Source: Megascapheus bottae
Lineage: Eukaryota; Chordata; Mammalia; Rodentia; Geomyidae
Direction: 5' to 3'
DNA length: 64,000 bases
Assembly: GCA_024803745.1 (NCBI GenBank)
Contig: JANJXV010000048.1
Span: forward strand, 1,882,001-1,946,000
Below are positions 11,171-24,349 of the stretch, one piece after another (position 1 is the first letter of the stretch; every line of letters starts with the position of its first letter). The notes under the pieces were generated by a model. That model searched no databases. It was not told where the DNA came from and saw nothing but the letters and a program-made list of their open reading frames with translations. A program made the position numbers and the translations under genes.

Positions 11171-13851
11171 ACCCTAAACCTTACCCTTACCTTAAACCTA
11201 ACCCCAACCCTTACCCTAAACCTAACCCTAACCTTAACCCTAACCCTAACCCTAACCCTTACCTTAATCCTAACCCTAACCCTAACCCTTGCCCTTACCG
11301 TAACGCTAACCCTAAACCTAACCCTAAACCTAACACTAACCCTAACACATACCCTTACCCTAACCCTAACCCTAAACCTAACTGTAACCCTAAACCTAAC
11401 CCTAAACCTAATCTAACCCTAACGCTTACCCTAACCCTAAACGTAACCCTTACCCTTACCCTAACCGTATCCCTAACCCTAACTCTAACCCTAACCCTTA
11501 CCCTAACCCTAACTCTAATCCTAACCCTAACCCTTACCCTTATCCTAATCCTAACCCTAACCCTATACCTAAGACTAACACTAACCTTAAACTTACCCTT
11601 ACCCTAACCCTAACCCTAAACCTAACCCAAACCATAACCCCTAACCCTAACCGTAACCCTAACCGTAAACCTAACCCTTAACCTTGCCGTAACCCTAACC
11701 TTAATGCTAACCATAACCCTAACCCTAACCCTTACCCTAAACCTAAACCTAACCCTAACCCTAAACTTAACTCTAACCCTAACCCTAACCCTAACCCTAA
11801 CCCTAACCACTAACCCTAACCCTAACCCTAACCCTATTCCTAACCGTAACTCTTACACTTAGCCTAACCCTAACCCTAACCCTAAAACTAACCCTAACCC
11901 TAAAATTAACCCTAAACCTAACCCTAACCCTTACCCTAACCCTAACACTAATCCTAAACATAACCCATACCCTTACCCTAACCCTAACCCTAATCCTAAA
12001 ACTAACACTTACCCTAACCTTAACCCTAACCTTTACCCTTACCCTAACACTAACCCTAACCCTATCGTTAATCCTTACTCTTACCCTAACCCTAACCCTA
12101 ACCCTTACCCTAATCCTAACCCAAACCCTAACACTAACCCTAACACTAACACTTACCCTAACCCTAAACCTAACCCTAACCTTTACCGTAACCCCAACCC
12201 TAACCCTAACCTTTACCCTAACCCTAACCCTAAACCTAACGCCTAACCCTAACCCTATCCCTTACCCTTACCCTAACCCTAAACCTAACTCTAACCCTAA
12301 CCGTAACCCTAACCCTTACCCTAACCCTAAATTTAACCCTTACCCTAACCTTAACCCTAACCCTAAACCTAACCCTAAACCCAACCCTAACCCTAACACA
12401 AACACTTACCCTAACCCTAACCCTAACCCTAACCCTAACCCTAACCCTAACCTTAACCCTAACCCTAAACCTAACCCTAAACCCAACCCTAACCCTAACA
12501 CAAACACTTACCCTAACCCTAACCCTAACCCTAACCTTAACCCTAACCCTAACAATTGCCCTTACTCTAACCCTAATCCTAAACCTAACACTAACCCTAG
12601 CTCTAACACTAACCCTTACCCTTACTCTAACCCTAACCCTAAACCTAACCCTAACCCTAACCCCTAACCTAACCCTAACCCTTACCCTTATTCTAACCCT
12701 AACCCTAACACTTCCCCTTACCGTAACCCCTACCCTAACCTTAACCCTAACCCTAAACCTAAACCTAACCCTAACCCTTACCCTTACCCTAACCCTAAAT
12801 CTAACCCTAAGCCTAACCCTTACCCTTACCCTAACCCTAAACCTAAACCTAAACCTTACACTTAACCTAAACCTAACCCTATCCCTTACCCTAAACCTAA
12901 CCCTAACCGTAAACCTTACCCTTACCTTGACCCTAACTCTAACCCTAACCCTAACACTAACACTAACCCTAACACATACCCTTACCCTAACCGTAACCCT
13001 AACCCTAACCGTAACCCTAAACCTAACCGTGACCCTAAGCCTAACCCTAACAGTAACCCTTACCCAGCCCTAACCCTAACCCTAACCCTTACCCTTACCC
13101 TCACCCTAACCCTAACCCTAATCCTAACCTTAACCTTAACTTTAACCCTAACCCTAACCCTTACCCTTACCCTAACCCTAAACCTAACCGTAACCCTAAC
13201 CGAAACACTTACCCTTACCCTAACCCTAACCCTAACCTTAACCCTAACCCTAACAATTGCCCTTACCCTAACCCTAATCCTAAAACTAACACTAACCCTA
13301 GCCCTAACACTAACCCTTACCCTTACCCTAACCCTAACCCTAAACCTAACCCTAACCCTAACCCCTAACCTAACCCTAACCCTTACCCTTATTCTAACCC
13401 TAACCCTAACACTTCCCCTTACCGTAACCCCTACCCTAACCTTAACCCTAACCCTAAACCTAAACCTAACCCTAACCCTTACCCTTACCCTAACCCTAAA
13501 TCTAACCCTAAGCCTAACCCTTACCCTTACCCTAACCCTAACCCTAAACCTAAACCTTACACTTACCCTAAACCTAACCCTATCCCTTACCCTAAACCTA
13601 ACCCTAACCGTAAACCTTACCCTTACCTTGACCCTAACCCTAACCCTAACCCTAACACTAACACTAACCCTAACACATACCCTTACCCTAACCGTAACCC
13701 TAACCCTAACCGTAACCCTAAACCTAACCGTGACCCTAAGCCTAACCCTAACACTAACCCTTACCCTAACCCTAACCCTAACCCTAACCCTTACCCTTAC
13801 CCTCACCCTAACCCTAACCCTAATCCTAACCTTAACCTTAACTTTAACCCT
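11080..13851 (+). repeat. B2: second copy of the 2.77-kb unit
   Basis: It is collinear with B1 at a shift of 2,772 bases from about 11,622 to 13,850. Long stretches appear identical by eye: the conceptual translations at 10,288-11,034 and 13,060-13,806 are the same over all 248 residues. It includes the 102-bp duplication and both ~0.7-kb subrepeats, with AATTG markers at 12,554 and 13,255. The period is an exact multiple of six here, unlike units A, C and E. Confidence 0.92.
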
Positions 13852-15700
13852 GACCCTAACCCTTACCCTTAACCTAACCCTAAACCTAACGGTAACCCTA
13901 ACCGAAACACTTACCCTTACCCTAACCCTAACCCTAACCCGAACCCTAAACCTTACCCTTACCTTAAACCTAACCCCAACCCTTACCCTAAACCTAACCC
14001 TAACCTTAACCCTAACCCTAACCCTAACCCTTACCTTAATCCTAACCCTAACCCTAACCCTTGCCCTTACCGTAACGCTAACCCTAAACCTAACCCTAAA
14101 CCTAACACTAACCCTAACACATACCCTTACCCTAACCCTAACCCTAAACCTAACTGTAACCCTAAACCTAACCCTAAACCTAATCTAACCCTAACGCTTA
14201 CCCTAACCCTAAACGTAACCCTTACCCTTACCCTAACCGTATCCCTAACCCTAACTCTAACCCTAACCCTTACCCTAACCCTAACTCTAATCCTAACCCT
14301 AACCCTTACCCTTATCCTAATCCTAACCCTAACCCTATACCTAAGACTAACACTAACCTTAAACTTACCCTTACCCTAACCCTAACCCTAAACCTAACCC
14401 AAACCATAACCCCTAACCCTAACCGTAACCCTAACCGTAAACCTAACCCTTAACCTTGCCGTAACCCTAACCTTAATGCTAACCATAACCCTAACCCTAA
14501 CCCTTACCCTAAACCTAAACCTAACCCTAACCCTAAACTTAACTCTGAACCTAACAATAACCCTAACCCTAACCACTAATTCTAACGCTAACCCTAACCC
14601 TAACCCTAAAACTAACCCTAACCCTAATCTTAACCCTAAACATAACCGTAACCCTTACCCTAACCCTAACACTAATCCTAAACCTAACCCTTACCCTTAC
14701 CCTAACCCTAATCCTAAACCTAACCCTTACCCTTACCCTAACCCTAACCCTAATCCTAAAACTAACACTTACCCTAACCTTAACCCTAAACTTTACCCTT
14801 ACCCTAACACTAACCCTAACCCTAACGTTAATCCTTACTCTTACCCTAACCCTAACCCTAACCCTTACCCTAACCCTAACCCAAACCCTAACACTAACCC
14901 TAACACTAACACTTACCGTAACCCTAAACCTAACCCTAACCTTTACCGTAACCCTAACCCTAATCCTAAACTTTACCCTAACCCTAACCCTAACCCTAAC
15001 CCTAACCCTAACGCCAAACCCTAACCCTAACCCTTACCCTTACCCTAACCCTAAACCTAACTCTAACCCTAACCCTAACCCTAAATCTAACCTTTACCCT
15101 AACTTTTACCGTTACCCCAACGCTAACCCTAAACCTAAACCTAACCCTAACCCTAACCTTTACCCTAACCCTTACCCTAACCCAAACCCCAACCCTAACC
15201 CTAACACTAACACTTACCCTAACCCTAAACCTAACCCTAACCTTTACCCTAACCCTAAACCTAACACTAACCTTTACCCTAACCCTAACCCTTACCCTAA
15301 CCCCTAAACCTAACCCTAACCCTTACCCTTACCCTTACCCTAAACCTAACTCTAACCCTAACCCTAACCCTTACCCTAACCCTAAATCTAACCCTTACCC
15401 TAACCTTAACCCTAACCCTAACTCTTACCGTTACCCCAAACCTAACCCTAAACCTAAACCTAACCCTAACCCTAACCCTAACCTTAACCCTAACCCTAAC
15501 AATTGCCCTTACCCTAACCCTAATCCTAAACATAACACTAACCCTAGCCCTAACCCTAACCCTTACCCTTACCCTTACCCTAACCCTAACCCTAAACCTA
15601 ACCCTAACCCTAACCCTAACCCTTACCCTAACCCTAACTCTTACCCTAACCCTAACCCTAACACTAACACTAACCCTAACACATACCCTTACCCTAACGC
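13852..15700 (+). repeat. B3: third copy of the B unit, diverging to the right
   Basis: From 13,852 to about 14,546 it matches B2 at the same 2,772-base shift with few changes. Beyond 14,546 the match continues only in outline: CCTAAAACTAACCC, GTTAATCCTTACTC (near 14,827) and AACAATTGCCCTTAC (15,499) keep the B order but with many substitutions and a shift near 2,760. From 14,936 it also forms the left part of unit C1, so C was built partly from old B material. Confidence 0.8.
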
Positions 15701-16785
15701 TAACCCTTACCCTAACTCTAACCCTAAACCTAAGTGTAACACTAAGCCTATCGATAACCGTAACCCTTACCCTAACCCTAACCCTAACCCTAACCGTTAC
15801 CGTTATCCTCAACTTAACCCTAACCCTAACCTCAACCGCAACCCTAAACCCAACCCTAGCCCTAACACTTCCTCTTACCCTAACCCTAAACCTAAACCTC
15901 ACCCTGACCCTAACCCTAACCCTAACCCTTACCCTAAACCTAACCCTAATTCTAACCCTAACCCTAACCCTAACCCTTACCCTGAACCTAACCCTAACAT
16001 TAACCCTAACCCTGAACCTTACCCATACTCTAACCCTAACCCTAACCCTTACTTTAACCCTAACCCTAACCTAACCCTTACCCTTACACTATCGCTAGTC
16101 CTAACCCTAACCCAAAGCCTTACTTTAACCTAACCGTAACCCTAACCTTAAACCCAACCGTAAACCTAACCCTAACCCTAACCCTAACCCTTACCTAACC
16201 CTAACCATAACTCTAACGCTAACCCTACCCTAACACTTACCCTTACCCTAAGCCTAACCCTTACCCTAAACCTAACCCTAACCCTAAACCCTAACCCTAA
16301 TCCTTAACCTAACCCTAACCCTAACCCTACCCTTACCCTAAGCCTAACTCTAACCCTAACCCAAAACCTAACCCTAACCCTAATGCTAACCGTGTCCCTA
16401 ACCCTTACACTAACACTAACCATAACCCTAACCTTAACCCTAACGCTAACACTAATCCTAACCCTATACCTTACCCTTGCCCTAACCCTAATCCTAAACC
16501 TAACCCTAACCCTAAACCTAACCCTAACCTTAACCCTAACCCTAACCCTATCCCTAACCATTACCCTTACTCTAACCCTAACCCTAAACCTAACACTAAC
16601 GCTAACCCTTACCTTTACCCTAACCCTAAACCTTACCCTAACACTAACCTTAACCCTTAACCCTAACCCTAAACCTAACCCTTACCCTTATCCTAACCAT
16701 AACCCTAACCCTAACACTTTCCCTTACCCTAACCCGAACCCTAACCCTTACCCTAACCCTAACCCTAATCCTAACACTAACTCTT

Positions 16786-16817
<32 letters not shown>

Positions 16818-19648
16818 ACTAAACCTAACTCTAACCTTAACCCTAACCCTAACCCTAACCCTTACCCTAACCCTAACATTAATGCTAAACCTAACCCTTA
16901 CCCTTTCCATAACCCTAACCCTAATCCTAAAACTAACCCTAACCCTACCGTTACCCCTAACCCTTACTGTTACCCTAACGCTAACCCTAACCCTAAACCT
17001 AAACCTAACCCTTACTCTAACCCTTTCCCTATCCCTAACCCTAACCCTAACCTTAACACTTACCCTAACCCTAACCCTTACCCTAACCCTAACCCTAAAC
17101 CTAACCGTAACCTTAACCTTAACCCTAACCGTAACCCTAACCCTTACCCTTACCGTAACCCTAACACTAAACTAACCCTAACCCTAGCCCTAACTCTAAA
17201 CTTAACCCAAACTCTAACCCTAACAAATGCCCTTACCCTAACACTAACCCTAAACCTAACACTAACCCTAACCCTAAGCCTAACCCTAACCCTAACCCTT
17301 ACCCTAACCCTAACCCTAACCCTAAACCTAACCCTAACCCTTACCCTTACCCTCACCCTAACCCTAACCCTATCATTAAACCCAACCCTAAACCTAACCC
17401 TAACCCTTACCCTTACCCTAACCCTAACCCTAAACCTAACCCAAAACCTAACCCTAACCCTTACCCTAACCCTAACCATAATCCTAAACCTAACTCTAAA
17501 CTTAACCCTAAACCTTACCCTTACCCTAACCCTAACCCTAACCCTAAACCTAACCCTAACCCTATCCCTTACCCTTACCCTTACCCTATCCCTAACCCTA
17601 AACCTAACCCTAAACCTTACCTTTACCCTAACCCTAAACTTAAGCTTAACCCTAACCCTAACCCTTAACCTAACTCTAACCCTAATCCTAATCCGATCCC
17701 TAACCCTATCCCTAATCCTAACTCTTATCCTTACCCTAACCCTAACCCTAAACCTTACCCTAACCATAACCCCTAACCCTAACCATAACATAACCCTAAA
17801 CCTAACGCTTACCCTTACCCTAAGCATAACCTTAATACTAACCCTAACCGTAACCCTATCCCTTACACTTTCCCTAACCCTAACCCTAACCATAACCCTT
17901 ACCCTTACCCTAACTGTAAACCTAAACCTAACCCTAACCCTGACCCTAACCCTTACCCTTTTCCTAACCCTTACCCTAATCCTAAACCGAATCCTTATCC
18001 CAACCCTAACCGTAACCCTAAACCTAACCCTAATTCTAACCCTAACCCTAACCCTAACCCCTAACCCTAACCCTTACCCTTACCCTAACCGTAAACCTAA
18101 ACCTAACCCTAACCCTAACCCTAACCCTAACCCTAAATCTTACCCTTACCCTAACTCTAAACCTAACCCTAACCCTAACCCTAACTTTATCCTAACCCTA
18201 ACACTAACCCTAAACCTTACCCTAACCCTAACCCTAACCCTAACCCTAACCTAAACTTAACACTAACCCTAACCCCTACCCTAACCCTTACACTAACCCT
18301 AACACTAACCCTAACGCCTAACACTCACCCTAAACTTAACCCTAACCCTAATACCTAACCGTAAACCTAACCTTAACCCCTACCCTAACCCAAACCCTTA
18401 CCCTTACCCTAACCCTAACCCTAACCCTAAACCTTACCCTTACCCTAACCCTAAACCTAACCCTAATCCTAACCCTAACCATAACCCTTACCCTTACCCT
18501 AACCATAACCCTAACACTAACCCTAAACCTTACCCTAACACTAACCCTAACACATACCCTTACCCTAACCCTAACCCTAACCCCTAACCCTAACCCGTAT
18601 CCTAACCCTAACCCTAACCCTAAACATAACCCTTACCCTAACCTAAATCTAAACCTAAACCGAACCCTAACCCTAACCCTTACCCTAACCTAAACCTTAC
18701 CCTAACCCTAACCCTAAACCTAACCTTAACCCTAACGCTAAACCTAACCCTAACCCTAACCCTTACCCTAACCCTAACCCTAACCCTAACCCTTACCCTT
18801 ACCCTACCCTAAACCTTACCCTAACCCTAACCCTAACCCTAAACCTAATCCTAACTCTAACCCTAACCATTACCCTAACACTAACCCTAATCCTAATCCT
18901 AACCCTAGCCCTTACCATTACCCTAACCCTAAACCTAAACCTAACCCTAATCCTTACCCTAAACTTAACCGTATACCTAACCCTAACCCTAACCCTTACC
19001 CTCACACCTTACCCTAATCCTAAAACTATCACATACCCTTACCCTAACCCTAAACCTAACCCTTACCCTAACCCTAACACTAACCCTTACCCTTACCCTA
19101 ACCCTAAACCTAACCCTAACCCTAACCCTAACCCTTACCCTTACCCTAACCCCTACCGTAACCCTAACCCTAACCCTTACCCTAACCCTAAACCTAACCC
19201 TAACCCTTACCCTAAACCTAAACCTAACCCTAACCCTAACTCTAAACCTTACCCTTAACCTAAACCTAACCCTACCCCTAACCATAAACTTACCCTTACC
19301 CTAAACCTAACCCTTACCCTTACCCTAACCCTAAACCTAAACCTAACCCTAACCCTAACCCTTACCCTTAACCTAACCCTAACCCTTACCCTAAACCTAA
19401 CCCTAACCCTAACCCTAACCCTTACCCTTAACCTAACCCTAACCCTTACCCTTACCCTAACCCTAATGCTAAACCTAAACCTAACATTAACCCTAACCCT
19501 TACCTTTACCCTAACCCTAACCCTAAACCTAACGCTAACACTAACCTTAACCCTAAAACTTAACCATAACCTAACCCTAACCCTAATCCTAACCCTAACC
19601 TTAAACCTAACCCTAACCCAAACACTAACCCTAACCCTAACCCTAACC
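14936..19648 (+). repeat. C1: first copy of a 4.7-kb tandem duplication
   Basis: This segment recurs at 19,649-24,349 with a constant shift of 4,701 bases after a 12-base indel near the left edge. Shared landmarks include ACGCCAAACCC (15,011 and 19,712), CCTATCGATAACCG (near 15,748 and 20,449), CTATCGCTAGTCC (near 16,088 and 20,789) and CCTAATCCGATCCC (near 17,689 and 22,390). Differences are sparse, for example AACACTTACC against AACACGTACC at 16,237 and 20,938. Its left part is diverged B3; its right end, 19,059-19,648, is a fragment of unit A. Confidence 0.93.
19059..19648 (+). repeat. Stranded fragment of unit A at the end of C1
   Basis: This ~590-base piece matches about 308-915 of A1, with the words CCCTACCGTAACCC, TTACCCTTAACCTAAACC and CTAATGCTAAACC in order. 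It lacks 18 bases relative to A1 in the middle and then stops abruptly near 19,650 inside CCCTAA units, where C2 starts with CCTTTACCGTAACCC. In C2 the same fragment runs on without a break into the long second copy of block A. This gives the breakpoint of the C duplication. Confidence 0.88.
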
Positions 19649-21486
19649 CTAACCTTTACCGTAACCCTAACCCTAACCCTAAACTTTACCCTAACCCTAA
19701 CCCTAACCCTAACGCCAAACCCTAACCCTAACCCTTACCCTTACCCTAACCCTAAACCTAACTCTAACCCTAACCCTAACCCTAAATCTAACCTTTACCC
19801 TAACTTTTACCGTTACCCCAACGCTAACCCTAAACCTAAACCTAACCCTAACCCTAACCTTTACCCTAACCCTTACCCTAACCCAAACCCCAACCCTAAC
19901 CCTAACACTAACACTTACCCTAACCCTAAACCTAACCCTAACCTTTACCCTAACCCTAAACCTAACACTAACCTTTACCCTAACCCTAACCCTTACCCTA
20001 ACCCCTAAACCTAACCCTAACCCTTACCCTTACCCTTACCCTAAACCTAACTCTAACCCTAACCCTAACCCTTACCCTAACCCTAAATCTAACCCTTACC
20101 CTAACCTTAACCCTAACCCTAACTCTTACCGTTACCCCAAACCTAACCCTAAACCTAAACCTAACCCTAACCCTAACCCTAACCTTAACCCTAACCCTAA
20201 CAATTGCCCTTACCCTAACCCTAATCCTAAACATAACACTAACCCTAGCCCTAACCCTAACCCTTACCCTTACCCTTACCCTAACCCTAACCCTAAACCT
20301 AACCCTAACCCTAACCCTAACCCTTACCCTAACCCTAACTCTTACCCTAACCCTAAAACTAACACTAACACTAACCCTAACACATACCCTTACCCTAACG
20401 CTAACCCTTACCCTAACTCTAACCCTAAACCTAAGTGTAACACTAAGCCTATCGATAACCGTAACCCTTACCCTAACCCTAACCCTAACCCTAACCGTTA
20501 CCGTTATCCTCAACTTAACCCTAACCCTAACCTCAACCGCAACCCTAAACCCAACCCTAGCCCTAACACTTCCTCTTACCCTAACCCTAAACCTAAACCT
20601 CACCCTGACCCTAACCCTAACCCTAACCCTTACCCTAAACCTAACCCTAATTCTAACCCTAACCCTAACCCTAACCCTTACCCTGAACCTAACCCTAACA
20701 TTAACCCTAACCCTGAACCTTACCCATACTCTAACCCTAACCCTAACCCTTACTTTAACCCTAACCCTAACCTAACCCTTACCCTTACACTATCGCTAGT
20801 CCTAACCCTAACCCAAAGCCTTACTTTAACCTAACCGTAACCCTAACCTTAAACCCAACCGTAAACCTAACCCTAACCCTAACCCTAACCCTTACCTAAC
20901 CCTAACCATAACTCTAACGCTAACCCTACCCTAACACGTACCCTTACCCTAAGCCTAACCCTTACCCTAAACCTAACCCTAACCCTAAACCCTAACCCTA
21001 ATCCTTAACCTAACCCTAACCCTAACCCTACCCTTACCCTAAGCCTAACTCTAACCCTAACCCAAAACCTAACCCTAACCCTAACGCTAACCGTGTCCCT
21101 AACCCTTACACTAACACTAACCATAACCCTAACCTTAACCCTAACGCTAACACTAATCCTAACCCTATACCTTACCCTTGCCCTAACCCTAATCCTAAAC
21201 CTAACCCTAACCCTAAACCTAACCCTAACCTTAACCCTAACCCTAACCCTATCCCTAACCATTACCCTTACTCTAACCCTAACCCTAAACCTAACACTAA
21301 CGCTAACCCTTACCTTTACCCTAACCCTAAACCTTACCCTAACACTAACCTTAACCCCTAACCCTAACCCTAAACCTAACCCTTACCCTTATCCTAACCA
21401 TAACCCTAACCCTAACACTTTCCCTTACCCTAACCCGAACCCTAACCCTTACCCTAACCCTAACCCTAATCCTAACACTAACTCTT

Positions 21487-21518
<32 letters not shown>

Positions 21519-24349
21519 ACTAAACCTAACTCTAACCTTAACCCTAACCCTAACCCTAACCCTTACCCTAACCCTAACATTAATGCTAAACCTAACCCTT
21601 ACCCTTTCCATAACCCTAACCCTAATCCTAAAACTAACCCTAACCCTACCGTTACCCCTAACCCTTACTGTTACCCTAACGCTAACCCTAACCCTAAACC
21701 TAAACCTAACCCTTACTCTAACCCTTTCCCTATCCCTAACCCTAACCCTAACCTTAACACTTACCCTAACCCTAACCCTTACCCTAACCCTAACCCTAAA
21801 CCTAACCGTAACCTTAACCTTAACCCTAACCGTAACCCTAACCCTTACCCTTACCGTAACCCTAACACTAAACTAACCCTAACCCTAGCCCTAACTCTAA
21901 ACTTAACCCAAACTCTAACCCTAACAAATGCCCTTACCCTAACACTAACCCTAAACCTAACACTAACCCTAACCCTAAGCCTAACCCTAACCCTAACCCT
22001 TACCCTAACCCTAACCCTAACCCTAAACCTAACCCTAACCCTTACCCTTACCCTCACCCTAACCCTAACCCTATCATTAAACCCAACCCTAAACCTAACC
22101 CTAACCCTTACCCTTACCCTAACCCTAACCCTAAACCTAACCCAAAACCTAACCCTAACCCTTACCCTAACCCTAACCATAATCCTAAACCTAACTCTAA
22201 ACTTAACCCTAAACCTTACCCTTACCCTAACCCTAACCCTAACCCTAAACCTAACCCTAACCCTATCCCTTACCCTTACCCTTACCCTATCCCTAACCCT
22301 AAACCTAACCCTAAACCTTACCTTTACCCTAACCCTAAACTTAAGCTTAACCCTAACCCTAACCCTTAACCTAACTCTAACCCTAATCCTAATCCGATCC
22401 CTAACCCTATCCCTAATCCTAACTCTTATCCTTACCCTAACCCTAACCCTAAACCTTACCCTAACCATAACCCCTAACCCTAACCATAACATAACCCTAA
22501 ACCTAACGCTTACCCTTACCCTAAGCATAACCTTAATACTAACCCTAACCGTAACCCTATCCCTTACACTTTCCCTAACCCTAACCCTAACCATAACCCT
22601 TACCCTTACCCTAACTGTAAACCTAAACCTAACCCTAACCCTGACCCTAACCCTTACCCTTTTCCTAACCCTTACCCTAATCCTAAACCGAATCCTTATC
22701 CCAACCCTAACCGTAACCCTAAACCTAACCCTAATTCTAACCCTAACCCTAACCCTAACCCCTAACCCTAACCCTTACCCTTACCCTAACCGTAAACCTA
22801 AACCTAACCCTAACCCTAACCCTAACCCTAACCCTAAATCTTACCCTTACCCTAACTCTAAACCTAACCCTAACCCTAACCCTAACTTTATCCTAACCCT
22901 AACACTAACCCTAAACCTTACCCTAACCCTAACCCTAACCCTAACCCTAACCTAAACTTAACACTAACCCTAACCCCTACCCTAACCCTTACACTAACCC
23001 TAACACTAACCCTAACGCCTAACACTCACCCTAAACTTAACCCTAACCCTAATACCTAACCGTAAACCTAACCTTAACCCCTACCCTAACCCAAACCCTT
23101 ACCCTTACCCTAACCCTAACCCTAACCCTAAACCTTACCCTTACCCTAACCCTAAACCTAACCCTAATCCTAACCCTAACCATAACCCTTACCCTTACCC
23201 TAACCATAACCCTAACACTAACCCTAAACCTTACCCTAACACTAACCCTAACACATACCCTTACCCTAACCCTAACCCTAACCCCTAACCCTAACCCGTA
23301 TCCTAACCCTAACCCTAACCCTAAACATAACCCTTACCCTAACCTAAATCTAAACCTAAACCGAACCCTAACCCTAACCCTTACCCTAACCTAAACCTTA
23401 CCCTAACCCTAACCCTAAACCTAACCTTAACCCTAACGCTAAACCTAACCCTAACCCTAACCCTTACCCTAACCCTAACCCTAACCCTAACCCTTACCCT
23501 TACCCTACCCTAAACCTTACCCTAACCCTAACCCTAACCCTAAACCTAATCCTAACTCTAACCCTAACCATTACCCTAACACTAACCCTAATCCTAATCC
23601 TAACCCTAGCCCTTACCATTACCCTAACCCTAAACCTAAACCTAACCCTAATCCTTACCCTAAACTTAACCGTATACCTAACCCTAACCCTAACCCTTAC
23701 CCTCACACCTTACCCTAATCCTAAAACTATCACATACCCTTACCCTAACCCTAAACCTAACCCTTACCCTAACCCTAACACTAACCCTTACCCTTACCCT
23801 AACCCTAAACCTAACCCTAACCCTAACCCTAACCCTTACCCTTACCCTAACCCCTACCGTAACCCTAACCCTAACCCTTACCCTAACCCTAAACCTAACC
23901 CTAACCCTTACCCTAAACCTAAACCTAACCCTAACCCTAACTCTAAACCTTACCCTTAACCTAAACCTAACCCTACCCCTAACCATAAACTTACCCTTAC
24001 CCTAAACCTAACCCTTACCCTTACCCTAACCCTAAACCTAAACCTAACCCTAACCCTAACCCTTACCCTTAACCTAACCCTAACCCTTACCCTAAACCTA
24101 ACCCTAACCCTAACCCTAACCCTTACCCTTAACCTAACCCTAACCCTTACCCTTACCCTAACCCTAATGCTAAACCTAAACCTAACATTAACCCTAACCC
24201 TTACCTTTACCCTAACCCTAACCCTAAACCTAACGCTAACACTAACCTTAACCCTAAAACTTAACCATAACCTAACCCTAACCCTAATCCTAACCCTAAC
24301 CTTAAACCTAACCCTAACCCAAACACTAACCCTAACCCTAACCCTAACC
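19649..24349 (+). repeat. C2: second copy of the 4.7-kb tandem duplication
   Basis: It is collinear with C1 over its full length at a 4,701-base shift, and the conceptual translations of the two copies are almost superimposable. The shift leaves a remainder of three when divided by six. At its right end C2 passes seamlessly into A-type sequence from about 23,760 onward. C2 is therefore the parental right junction and C1 ends at the new duplication junction (inference). Confidence 0.93.

Noticed and set aside
9579..12540. CRISPR-like regular direct repeats
   Set aside because: There are no unique spacers between repeats; both repeat and spacing are hexamer DNA. The higher-order periods are hundreds to thousands of bases.
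16383..18254. Stop-free frame of 623 codons on the + strand (and its near-copy at 21,093-22,955)
   Set aside because: It translates to Leu-Thr and Pro-Asn dipeptide repeats that switch type whenever a frame-shifting unit occurs. The composition is dictated by CCCTAA, three of six frames are immune to single-substitution stops, and no domain or ribosome-binding or splice context exists.
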